Below are positions 1-6,247 of a DNA stretch of 9,854 nt, one piece after another. The stretch comes from Desulfobulbaceae bacterium (GTDB taxonomy: Bacteria; Desulfobacterota; Desulfobulbia; Desulfobulbales; Desulfurivibrionaceae): the NCBI GenBank assembly GCA_003557565.1, contig PWOG01000267.1, positions 1 through 9,854 on the forward strand. Direction: 5' to 3'. Under the pieces are notes generated by a model. It was not told the DNA's origin. It was given only the letters and a program-made list of their open reading frames with translations, and did not search any database. The translations under genes were made by a program, and so were the position numbers. How positions within the stretch are numbered: position 1 is the stretch's first letter; each line of letters begins with the position of its first letter.

Positions 1-129
1 CGATCACAGGGCACCGCATCTTGTGGCGATCGGGCCGGCTCACGTACTTAGGTACGCTTCGCCGCCGAGGCTCACCACAACCTGCGGCACCCTGTGACCG
101 CTTACCATTTTGCCTCCTTGATTACTTAT
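1..129. mobile_element. MITE-like structured repeat, copy 1 (left end outside window)
   Basis: This stretch aligns without gaps to 4087-4215, with 111 of 129 positions identical by hand count. The first five bases of the element (GTAAG in the complete copy) would lie just outside the window. The right end, ttgattacttat at 118-129, is a degenerate form of GTGATCACTTAC. Inside are two small hairpins: CCGC/GTGG with a short loop near 14-27, and CGTAC-ttag-GTACG at 43-56. A second, better-preserved right end (GTGACCGCTTAC, 94-105) forms a long inverted repeat with the left end. No reading frame in it resembles a protein, so it is non-autonomous. The boundaries come from the complete copy, which has a target duplication. 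Confidence 0.75.
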
Positions 130-188
130 CCCGGGGCGGGTACAGCATTAATTTCAACTCCTGAGCTTATGGCTGATGGTATTTCCGC

Positions 189-497
189 ATGGCTCTGATC
201 AATATCGACAATATCAGCAAGCAGGCCAGACAGAGGCTGAAGAAGCTGGCACCCCCGGCCGGGATTGAGATCCTGACCTATAAAAGAAACCGCGGTCTCT
301 CCATTCTCAAACAGGAGGACGGCACCCTGGAAGTCCGTGAGAGGGGGTATGAGGAAAACCACTTTACCGTCACCATGGAGGAGCTGCCCAAGCTGATTAA
401 ATCCATAGCCAAGAGGGAGTTTCCCAGGAGCCGAAAGGTCAGGTTCTACCAGCTGGACAATCCGGAAGAAGAGGGCAGGGAAAAGAAGAAACTGTAA
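189..497 (+). CDS. Small basic hypothetical protein, 102 aa
   Basis: I do not recognise this protein. It is 102 residues long, rich in Lys, Arg and Glu, and has no signal peptide, membrane segment or cysteine. The N-terminal part (about 1-45) looks like a short helix followed by beta strands, and residues 60-80 look helical (EELPKLIKSIAKREFPRSRK). The C-terminus is a charged tail, EEEGREKKKL. The ATG at 189 is the only in-frame start I see; no good Shine-Dalgarno sequence precedes it, and a mobile repeat ends 60 bases upstream. The methyltransferase gene follows after 41 bases on the same strand, so the two may be co-transcribed. It could be a small nucleic-acid-associated protein judging by charge alone, but that is a guess. 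Codon pattern and orientation support a real gene. Confidence 0.65.
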   Translation: MALINIDNISKQARQRLKKLAPPAGIEILTYKRNRGLSILKQEDGTLEVRERGYEENHFTVTMEELPKLIKSIAKREFPRSRKVRFYQLDNPEEEGREKKKL

Positions 498-538
498 ACG
501 GGCACCTGGCTCGATTGGGCGCAGATCAAGGGTGAATT

Positions 539-1123
539 ATGCGTGGGATAGAACAGATTCCCTGGTTGTATGACGCCCTCATGGCGGTTGTCGATGCCTG
601 CGGCCTGGGGCGATGGCGGCGCAGGCTGGTGGGTGGGGCTGCCGGTCGGACTATGGAAGTGGGTTGCGGCACGGGAATCAATCTGCCGTACTACCCAGCC
701 GGGCTGGAGGTAATTGGTGTTGACCCTGATCCGCATGCCCTGCGCCGGGCCCGTCGCCGGGCCCCGCATATTCCTTTGGTGGCGGCCCGGGCGGAGGCAT
801 TGCCTTTTCGGGCCGGAACCTTTGATACCGTGGTCAGCAGTCTGGTGTTCTGCAGCGTTGAAGACCCCGCCCTGGGCCTGGCCGAGACCCGTCGGGTACT
901 GCGCCCCGAGGGAGAGCTGCGGATGATGGAACATGTTCGCCATACCCGTCCTGGTTGGGCCGCCTTCCAGGACCGGATTCAGCCCGCCTGGACCCTGCTG
1001 ACCGGGGGGTGTCATCCCAACCGGGACACCGAAAGCATGGTGGAACAGGCAGGTTTCCGGATCCAGGAGAGCGGGCGGGTCTCCCGGGGCGTAATGCGCT
1101 GTTTTACCGCCCGCGTGCGCTGA
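539..1123 (+). CDS. Class I SAM-dependent methyltransferase (Methyltransf_11 / phospholipid N-methyltransferase-like)
   Basis: A Rossmann-fold methyltransferase of 194 residues that transfers a methyl group from S-adenosylmethionine to an unidentified acceptor. The SAM-binding glycine motif VGCGTG is at 41-46, the acidic end of strand beta-2 (GVDPDP) at 60-65 with D62 as the likely ribose ligand, a motif-IV-like FDTVVSS at 95-101, and LRPEGEL at 121-127. The C-terminal GGCHPNRDT (156-164) is characteristic of small methyltransferases related to METTL7 and bacterial phosphatidylethanolamine N-methyltransferases. A lipid or small hydrophobic acceptor is therefore possible but not shown. No transmembrane helix is evident, so it is probably cytosolic or peripheral. 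The ATG at 539 follows AAGGGTG by about 5 bases. The coding region is visibly more GC-rich than the signalling genes to the right. It converges on the polyferredoxin gene. Confidence 0.88.
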   Translation: MRGIEQIPWLYDALMAVVDACGLGRWRRRLVGGAAGRTMEVGCGTGINLPYYPAGLEVIGVDPDPHALRRARRRAPHIPLVAARAEALPFRAGTFDTVVSSLVFCSVEDPALGLAETRRVLRPEGELRMMEHVRHTRPGWAAFQDRIQPAWTLLTGGCHPNRDTESMVEQAGFRIQESGRVSRGVMRCFTARVR

Positions 1124-1128
1124 GCTGG

Positions 1129-1193
1129 TGCCCCGTGATCGCTTACCCTCAATCAATGTAACAAATCACAGGGTTTGTCCTGTAAGCGGTCAT
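1129..1193. repeat. Cluster of mobile-repeat end sequences between convergent genes; possible hairpin
   Basis: The 71-base gap between the convergent genes contains three sequences matching ends of the element at 4082-4215. GTGCCCCGTGATCGCTTAC at about 1128-1146 matches its right end, GTAACAAATCACAGGG at 1158-1173 matches its left end (13 of 16), and GTAAGCGGTCAT at 1182-1193 matches the inverse of the inner right end of copy 1. The outer pair (1135-1146 and 1182-1193) can form an 11-base stem with one G-U pair, and ACAAA/TTTGT nests inside. It could act as a bidirectional transcription barrier, but no U-tract follows on either strand, so it is not a classical intrinsic terminator. A remnant of one or more mobile repeats is the likeliest origin. 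Confidence 0.55.
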
Positions 1194-2876
1194 TTATAGC
1201 AGCAACTGGTTTTCCCGGGAACGGGATTCCCCGATGCTGGTGACATAGACCGCCGGTTGGTCGGTGACCGGACACAGGGTTTCACAAATACCGCAGCCGA
1301 TGCAGATATCCGGGTCGACATGGGGGAGCTGGACCATTACCATTTCGCCGTCGCTGTTGATCACTTCCGATTCCTCAAACCAGATGGCCTTTTGAGGTGT
1401 GGGGCAGACTTCTTCGCACACGATGCAGGGGATCCCGTAAGCCCAGGGCAGACAGCGGTTGCGGTCGAACATGGCCAGGCCGATTCTGACCTTGGCCTTC
1501 TGCTCTAAGCTGAGGCGCTCGATGGCCCCGGTGGGGCAGACCTGGCCACAGAGGGTGCAGTGATATTCGCAGTACCCCATGCGGGGCACCAGCAGCGGAG
1601 TCCATAGTCCCTCCACTACCGCTTCCAGCAGGGTGGGCTGCAGCCCCCCGGTGAGGCAGACCTTCATGCACTCCCCGCACTTGACGCAGCGCGACAAAAA
1701 CTCCTTTTCCGGTACCGAACCCGGGGGCCGGATCAGTTTGGGGTTGGCCCGGGCTGCGGGGAGATTGCCCACCCGCATCAAAGGAACCATCGCCATGCCC
1801 GCCACCGCTGCAGTTACCAGGCGGCGTCGGCCCAGGTCCAGGGCGGGTGGCGGCGATTGGGCTTTTTTTAGTTTTCCGCCCCAGTTAAAGGACGGCAGGC
1901 CCAGCCTGAATTTTACCAGGTTGTGGGGGCAGATATCATCGCAGTTGAAACAGGCATGGCATTCGGTGTGGCGCCAGTCGGCAGCGGCTTCTGAGTTCAT
2001 TGCCCGAGCGGCTTCCCGGGTTCTGTCAGTCTCCGGCTCTTTTGATTCTGGCGCCCATGAATGCAGGCTGCGCGGCTCGGCTCCACCCGGGCAGTCCCGG
2101 CCGCAGGCGCCGCAATTGGTGCATCCCTCGGCCACCTCCCGGCGCAGCAGCGACCAGCGCGACAGCAGCCCCAGCAGGGCACCCAATGGGCACAGGTAAC
2201 GGCACCAGAAACGGCGTTCGTAAAGGTTTAAGGCCAGCAGCCCCAAAAAAAGCAGGCCGATCAGGACGGATTGCCGGAAAAAACCCTGCTGAAAGGGCAG
2301 CACCGTATCTTGCAACACGTTATAGATTCGTTCCGAAATCGTCGTCACCCCACTGATGTCGGCGTGATAAACGACATCGAAAAGGGCGCTGGTGGCCAGG
2401 CTGAAGGCCGGGTAGATACTGACGGAAAGGGAGCGGATCAGCAGGGAAATCGGGTCCAGCAGACCGGCCTGCTGGGAGCCGAAGGCAGCCAGGGCCAGCA
2501 TGACCACCAGGATGTAGTATTTGAACTTAAACCAGGTCGGATGCCTCACCAGGGCCCTGGTCCGGTCGGCGGCCCGGCTGACCAGGTTGTGAATGGTGCC
2601 GAAAGGACAGATCCAGCCGCAGAAAACCCGCCCCAGCACCAGAGTGATCAGGACCATTATCAGGGAAAGAAAAAAGGCCACCGGGGCACTATGAGAGCTG
2701 AGCAGGGTGGTCAGCAGAATCAGGGGATTGAAGTCGAGAAAAAACCTTACCGGCCAGCCCAGTTCATCCGCCCCTTTGCCTTCGGTTTCCAGAAAAAGGA
2801 ACAGGAAAAAAAGCAGAAACAGCCATTGCGAGGTAATACGCAGGCCGCGCAGGGAAAATATCTTGCCCATGTTCAT
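1194..2876 (-). CDS. Membrane polyferredoxin, NapH-NapG-like fusion (4Fe-4S binding protein)
   Basis: This 560-residue protein joins a NapH/NosR-type membrane half to a NapG-type ferredoxin half. The N-terminal half has hydrophobic segments near 14-30, 65-82, 119-135 and 203-218. It carries the CGWICP (86-91) and CRYLCP (225-230) motifs typical of the family, then two ferredoxin motifs: C252/C255/C258/C262 and C306/C309/C312/C316. At 349-367 a twin-arginine-like GRRRLVTA leads into a hydrophobic stretch, as in the Tat signal of separate NapG proteins. After it come cysteine groups at 397-407, 436-447, 475-491 and 525-535, enough for four more 4Fe-4S clusters. Family knowledge suggests quinol-linked electron transfer across the membrane. 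The true partner is unknown, and no nitrate or nitrous oxide reductase gene is present. It lies 20 bases after the DUF362 gene, probably in one operon. A second ATG two codons in (2870) is an alternative start. Confidence 0.88.
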   Translation of the reverse strand: MNMGKIFSLRGLRITSQWLFLLFFLFLFLETEGKGADELGWPVRFFLDFNPLILLTTLLSSHSAPVAFFLSLIMVLITLVLGRVFCGWICPFGTIHNLVSRAADRTRALVRHPTWFKFKYYILVVMLALAAFGSQQAGLLDPISLLIRSLSVSIYPAFSLATSALFDVVYHADISGVTTISERIYNVLQDTVLPFQQGFFRQSVLIGLLFLGLLALNLYERRFWCRYLCPLGALLGLLSRWSLLRREVAEGCTNCGACGRDCPGGAEPRSLHSWAPESKEPETDRTREAARAMNSEAAADWRHTECHACFNCDDICPHNLVKFRLGLPSFNWGGKLKKAQSPPPALDLGRRRLVTAAVAGMAMVPLMRVGNLPAARANPKLIRPPGSVPEKEFLSRCVKCGECMKVCLTGGLQPTLLEAVVEGLWTPLLVPRMGYCEYHCTLCGQVCPTGAIERLSLEQKAKVRIGLAMFDRNRCLPWAYGIPCIVCEEVCPTPQKAIWFEESEVINSDGEMVMVQLPHVDPDICIGCGICETLCPVTDQPAVYVTSIGESRSRENQLLL

Positions 2877-2896
2877 CGGGTCATCCAGAGTTTATT

Positions 2897-3808
2897 TTAT
2901 GCCGAAAGCGGGATCTCTCTGAGTTTGAGCTTGTTCAGGTCGGCCTCGCCGGCTCCCAGTTCCGCGGCTTTGCGGACGTAACCCAGATCACCGCCCTTCA
3001 TGTCGAACAGGGTGGCGCCCAGTGAATCGATGGCGACTTCATCGGTGCCGGCGATGATTACCTCCGGATGCCGGACATCATCGAGGCTGCCGCCCTGGGG
3101 CCCATTGGCTACCAGGATGCGATGGGCATCCAGCACTGTCAAGGTTGGCTTGACAAAGGCCGCCATTTCCGCCAGAGCCTGGTCCAGGCGCTGATGAATC
3201 CGGCTCCGGTTGCCTCCCATGATTCCCATCCAGTTCTTGATTGCCATGGTCAGCCGGGCCGAGCCGTGGTGCTTGGCAATGGGCACGTTGATCAAAACGT
3301 CGGCTTCCATGGCCTCGGTATAGATGGGCCAGGTGGTCAGCACCTGACCGCCGATCCGCATGTCCCGGAAACGGCGATCATCGACGTATTTCAACTCCAC
3401 GCCGTCAAGGGGCTTCAAGGCGGCTTCGATGCCGCTTTGTACATAACAGCGCCGGGGGTCGTTGACCGGGCGGTCGAACACCTTCACCTGTCTGGCTCCG
3501 GCTTCCAGGCACATTTCAGCCAGGGTCGCCACCACTTCGGGATTGGTGGTGGCCGCCTGTTCCGGCTGGCGGTCAAAACCGATATTGGGCTTGATCACCA
3601 CGATATCACCCCGGCTGACAAAACGCTCCATGCCTCCGAGGGCGGCCACTGCTTCCTTGGTTGCTAAGCGGGGTTTGCCCCCCCTTGTCATCACCAGATC
3701 CGGTATTTCGCCGGCCCTTCCTTTCTGCCACCAGGTGTCAAAGATTGGAGCTGTCAGCAGGGCTCCGCCGGCCACCGTTGATCTAAGTAAAAATTTTCGT
3801 CGATCCAT
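2897..3808 (-). CDS. Tat-exported DUF362 domain protein
   Basis: The 303-residue protein begins MDRRKFLLRSTVAGG, a clear twin-arginine signal (RRKFLL) followed by a hydrophobic stretch to about residue 22, so it should be exported folded or anchored by its signal. The rest matches the DUF362 family: IKPNIG at 72-77, LINVPIAKHH at 172-181, AIKNWMG at 189-195, DAH at 227-229 and VAIDSLGA at 258-265. The biochemical role of DUF362 is not established. Many members carry a C-terminal ferredoxin domain; this one has none and has only two cysteines (100 and 121). The adjacent polyferredoxin may supply the iron-sulfur part in trans. The start is firm: AGGAGGAG (complement of 3817-3824) lies 8 bases before the ATG. 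It is the first gene of a two-gene minus-strand operon. Confidence 0.9.
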   Translation of the reverse strand: MDRRKFLLRSTVAGGALLTAPIFDTWWQKGRAGEIPDLVMTRGGKPRLATKEAVAALGGMERFVSRGDIVVIKPNIGFDRQPEQAATTNPEVVATLAEMCLEAGARQVKVFDRPVNDPRRCYVQSGIEAALKPLDGVELKYVDDRRFRDMRIGGQVLTTWPIYTEAMEADVLINVPIAKHHGSARLTMAIKNWMGIMGGNRSRIHQRLDQALAEMAAFVKPTLTVLDAHRILVANGPQGGSLDDVRHPEVIIAGTDEVAIDSLGATLFDMKGGDLGYVRKAAELGAGEADLNKLKLREIPLSA

Positions 3809-4073
3809 GGATTAATCTCCTCCTGATGTGGCTTTATGTTGAAGATTATCAACTGCAACATCCATCAAAAATAACGCGGGTAACGATGATTTGGCAAGTA
3901 TAGTTGCGTTGAGCAGGCAAGTTTTTCGGTTAAGGAAAAACTTTTAAAAAGTGTCTTGGCAGGTGTTGACAGCTGACTTTGGGATTGACAATTCCGCCGA
4001 CTCTGGCTACAGAGCATTTTTGTCGCATTTATCAGGGATAGCCAGGTTGCCTCGTAGGCTTGTTATTTTGTCA
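3809..4073. other. Intergenic region, leader of the minus-strand redox operon
   Basis: No gene is supported here. The strong ribosome binding site of the DUF362 gene is at 3817-3824. Any promoter for that operon should lie to the right on the minus strand, but I see no convincing -35/-10 pair. On the plus strand there are two TTGACA hexamers (3966-3971 and 3985-3990). The second is followed 17 bases later by TACAGA (4008-4013), a weak -10. If this is a promoter it points toward the mobile element and the PAS gene. The composition is AT-richer than the flanking redox genes. Confidence 0.4.
3985..4013 (+). promoter_or_regulatory. Possible sigma-70 promoter (TTGACA-N17-TACAGA)
   Basis: A consensus -35 hexamer TTGACA (3985-3990) is followed by a 17-base spacer and TACAGA (4008-4013), which matches only three positions of the -10 consensus. 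It would read rightward across the mobile element toward the PAS gene at 4482, giving a leader of more than 450 bases. The perfect -35 box and spacing are the only support. Confidence 0.2.
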
Positions 4074-4081
4074 GGTCGGGC
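4074..4081 (+). repeat. Target-site duplication, left copy (GGTCGGGC)
   Basis: The octamer GGTCGGGC directly abuts the GTAA end of the element and is repeated exactly at 4216-4223 beside the other end. Perfect 8-base duplications at both ends indicate transposition with an 8-base staggered cut. Confidence 0.85.
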
Positions 4082-4215
4082 GTAAGCGATCACAGGGCAC
4101 CGCCGAAAGCGGCGATCGGGCCGGCTCACGTACTGATGTGCGCTTCGCCGTCGAGGCTCACCACAACCTGCGGCACCCTGCGGGAGCTTACCATTTTGCC
4201 CCCGTGATCACTTAC
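4082..4215. mobile_element. IS66-type MITE, complete copy (134 bases)
   Basis: The element begins GTAAGCGATCAC (4082-4093) and ends GTGATCACTTAC (4204-4215). These are inverted repeats matching at 11 of 12 positions. It is flanked by perfect 8-base direct repeats. Ends starting with GTAA and 8-base duplications are hallmarks of the IS66 family, so an IS66 transposase acting in trans is the likely mover (inference from family knowledge). The element has no coding capacity. It contains two hairpins, CCGC-cgaaa-GCGG near 4101-4113 and CGTAC-tgat-GTGCG near 4129-4142, both also formed in copy 1 although the loop bases differ. The 74-codon frame crossing it from 4060 shows no protein features. Confidence 0.85.
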
Positions 4216-4223
4216 GGTCGGGC
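4216..4223 (+). repeat. Target-site duplication, right copy (GGTCGGGC)
   Basis: This is an exact repeat of 4074-4081, directly after the terminal TTAC of the element. Confidence 0.85.
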
Positions 4224-4481
4224 AAAGGGCGGAATTGTTCGATGTTTAACTGGTAACGCCGTGAGTTGTCAAACTAAATCGTGATCACGCCGCAAGGGGT
4301 AAAGAGTCACCAAAACCCTTGGCAGCAAAGGGAATTACCGGAAAATGGGGCCATGAAAGCCTTGCCAAAACATAATGTTTACTATAAGATGCCCTCGGCG
4401 TGTATGTATAGGGTTAAAGTTGTTTGAAAATTTCAATGTCAGGCAGCCGAATAACGTGTTTACTATTTTCAAAAATCGCAC
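4224..4481. other. Intergenic leader upstream of the PAS gene
   Basis: No gene is supported here. The stretch contains a hairpin, CAAGGG near 4292 paired with CCCTTG near 4317, with no T-tract behind it. A possible -10 TATAAG (4383-4388) is preceded 15 bases upstream by TTGCCA (4362-4367); this spacing is short for sigma-70, so the promoter call is weak. The 98 bases before the PAS start are AT-rich and lack a Shine-Dalgarno sequence near the ATG. I found no recognisable riboswitch core. Confidence 0.35.
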
Positions 4482-5096
4482 ATGATACTTAACCAGATTT
4501 TGGACACCATAGACATAGGTCTGGTGATCCTGGATAAGGATTTCAAGGTACGTTACTGGAATCGTTGGATGGCGATGCACAGCGGAATTGCCTTCCAGGA
4601 AATCAAGGGCGTCTCGATCTTTGAATTTTATCCACACCTTAAAAATAAAAAGCTGCTCAGGAATTTTAAGGCAGTAATAAATCTCGGGAACCACTATTTT
4701 TTCCCCCAGAAGCTTTACGGATATCTCTTTCCGTTTAGACCCGAGAGTAATTTCGTTAAAGATATCAATCATATGCAGCAAAGCTGCACGATGGGTCCGT
4801 TGCGCGACGATGAAAAGGTGATCCAGTATGCATATATATCCGTAAAGGACGTCACCGAGGCTTATATTTATGAAACCAACCTCGCCTCCGCCTTGCTCAC
4901 TCTTTTGGAAAAATACGTCGAAAAGAATGACATGCCGGCGGAGGAGGCTCAATCAATTCTCGATGAGCTGTTGCCGACCAGCGGTGGGGAGGTTATGGCC
5001 AAACACAGTAAACCGCCGAAGGATAAGGACACCCATGCGGTCATCGGTGACCAACTTGTGGATATTCTTTCGGAAATTGCCAGCGGTAATAGATAA
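4482..5096 (+). CDS. PAS-domain signalling protein without an output domain
   Basis: Residues 1 to about 125 form a PAS sensor domain. LDTIDIGLVILDKDFKVRYWN (7-27) is the typical first part, and QYAYISVKDVTEA (115-127) the typical final strands ending in DVTE. A helix follows (128-148, ETNLASALLTLLEKYVEK), then a less ordered charged tail to residue 204. No histidine kinase, GGDEF, EAL or methyl-accepting domain follows, so the output must come through partners. The bound ligand cannot be told from the sequence. An in-frame stop lies 30 bases upstream with no other start codon between, so ATG 4482 is the start despite lacking a Shine-Dalgarno sequence. It lies 26 bases before the CheY-type gene, probably in one operon. 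It is visibly AT-richer than the genes left of the mobile element. The PAS call is firm; the role is inference. Confidence 0.82.
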   Translation: MILNQILDTIDIGLVILDKDFKVRYWNRWMAMHSGIAFQEIKGVSIFEFYPHLKNKKLLRNFKAVINLGNHYFFPQKLYGYLFPFRPESNFVKDINHMQQSCTMGPLRDDEKVIQYAYISVKDVTEAYIYETNLASALLTLLEKYVEKNDMPAEEAQSILDELLPTSGGEVMAKHSKPPKDKDTHAVIGDQLVDILSEIASGNR

Positions 5097-5122
5097 GTAA
5101 ACCCATCTGGAGAGGCCTGGTT

Positions 5123-5488
5123 ATGCCCAAAAAATTACTGATAGTAGACGACTCGCCCGTTTCGCGTGCGATTATTAAAAAATGTCTGCCCGAAGGTCAC
5201 GATTTCGAGTTGTTCGAGGCTGAAGACGGCCAGCAAGGGCTGGAAAAATTCAAGGAAGTTAAACCCGACGCAACCCTGCTGGATCTGACCATGCCGGTAA
5301 TGGACGGTTTCGAAGCCCTTGAAGAAATAAAAAAAGTGGACAGCGGTGCGCAGGTTATTGTGCTTACAGCCGATATCCAGCCGAAAGCGTATGAAACAGT
5401 GATGGGCCTGGGTGCCGCTATGGTTGTCCCCAAGCCCCCGTCGTCGGAGTCGATTGCCGACGGTTTATCGAAAATTGGTCTGATATAG
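5123..5488 (+). CDS. CheY-type single-domain response regulator
   Basis: A stand-alone receiver domain of 121 residues with all catalytic positions present: acidic pair D9-D10 in LLIVDDS, phospho-acceptor D54 in LLDLTMP, switch T82 in VLTAD and lysine K104 in VPKPP. It should accept a phosphoryl group from a histidine kinase, and the lack of an effector domain means it acts by protein contact, as CheY does on the flagellar motor or on other targets. No kinase is encoded in this window. The start is supported by GGAGAGG about 8 bases before the ATG. The CheC-type phosphatase gene follows after 17 bases, which strongly suggests that the pair work together, the phosphatase resetting the regulator. 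It need not serve chemotaxis, since no CheA, CheW or receptor gene is nearby. Confidence 0.93.
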   Translation: MPKKLLIVDDSPVSRAIIKKCLPEGHDFELFEAEDGQQGLEKFKEVKPDATLLDLTMPVMDGFEALEEIKKVDSGAQVIVLTADIQPKAYETVMGLGAAMVVPKPPSSESIADGLSKIGLI

Positions 5489-5505
5489 ACAAGGCAGGGG
5501 ACGAC

Positions 5506-6147
5506 ATGAATACATCACAGACGGATACCACGTTCACTAAAGAAGACGGGGCCATTCTCGAGGAAGTAATGAACATTGCCTTTGGCAAGGCTTCATCGGA
5601 GCTTGCCACGGTGGTTGATCTGCGCATCCTGCTGAATGCTCCCAAGGTGGAATTCCTCCAGGCCGATGATCTGTTGCGTTGGATCAAGCAGGACACTGCG
5701 GACAATGACACCCTGAACATGATTGAGCAGAATTTCTGGGGCAAATACACCGGATCGGCTTTTCTGGCCTTTCCGACCTCGGCCAGCAAGGGTCTGGTAA
5801 GCCTTTTCGAAGATGATGACCTGCCGCCGATGGACGAGGAAAATCCCCTGCTGGTTAAAGAGAACCTGCTTGAAATCGGCAATATCCTTATCGGTGCCTG
5901 CGTAAGCAAGGTTGCTGAGTTGCTTGATGACGAAGTTACTTTTTCCCCGCCGCGCCTGATCCCGCGCATGGTTGTTGACAACCTTGCCAACGAAGCCCGA
6001 CTCGACCCGGATAAGGTAGCAATACTGATAAAAACGGTTTTCCATATCCAGGACAAGGATATAAAAGGTTTTCTGTTTCTGGTTGCCGGGGAAGAATCTA
6101 TGGCTTGGCTGAAGACCGCCCTGCAGAACTTTATGGCTAAGTTTTAG
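5506..6147 (+). CDS. cheC: CheC-family CheY-P phosphatase
   Basis: The 213-residue protein carries two copies of the CheC/CheX/FliY phosphatase signature ExxN: E20-N23 in LEEVMNIAFGKASSELA and E123-N126 in LLEIGNILIGACVSKVAE. In this family the Glu and Asn help a water molecule attack the aspartyl phosphate of CheY. Two intact motifs are the CheC pattern; CheX-type proteins usually keep one. The loop between (50-115) is rather long and acidic (FEDDDLPPMDEE). No membrane segment or signal is present, so it is cytosolic. GGGGACG precedes the ATG at 5506. It follows the receiver gene by 17 bases, so the receiver is its probable substrate. The methylesterase partner CheD is not in the window. The family call is firm; the exact subclass is less sure. 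Confidence 0.88.
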   Translation: MNTSQTDTTFTKEDGAILEEVMNIAFGKASSELATVVDLRILLNAPKVEFLQADDLLRWIKQDTADNDTLNMIEQNFWGKYTGSAFLAFPTSASKGLVSLFEDDDLPPMDEENPLLVKENLLEIGNILIGACVSKVAELLDDEVTFSPPRLIPRMVVDNLANEARLDPDKVAILIKTVFHIQDKDIKGFLFLVAGEESMAWLKTALQNFMAKF

Positions 6148-6247
6148 AACCAGTTCCAGAAGAAACCGCCTCATCATTTACTTGGGGCCCGTAAACCATA
6201 ACGATTATTCTTTGTTTGCCCAAATCAATGATGTTAAGGGGGGAGAA

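Noticed and set aside
446..1156. Long minus-strand frame (236 codons) opposite the methyltransferase gene
   Set aside because: It is an antisense shadow of a GC-rich gene. The plus strand has clear SAM-binding motifs, and the minus-strand product is low-complexity with no recognisable domain.
2271..2981. Plus-strand frame of 236 codons across the polyferredoxin gene
   Set aside because: Gln/Gly-rich shadow without motifs; the minus-strand protein has complete iron-sulfur motifs.
3892..3907. TGGCAAGTATAGTTGC as a sigma-54 promoter
   Set aside because: The GG and GC elements are one base too far apart, and sigma-54 sites tolerate no spacing change.
4091..4115. CACAGGGCACCGCCGAAAGCGGC in the MITE as a cyclic-di-GMP riboswitch core
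   Set aside because: It only superficially resembles the GEMM motif. The GAAA is absent in copy 1, the second helix and docking elements are missing, and the sequence is explained as a mobile repeat.
4060..4284. 74-codon frame crossing the MITE
   Set aside because: It spans repeat, target duplications and flanks, has no ribosome binding site, and the element copies are non-coding.
6182..6247. TTG-started N-terminal extension of the PilZ protein
   Set aside because: A strong ribosome binding site directly precedes ATG 6248, and the extra 22 residues do not fit the PilZ domain.
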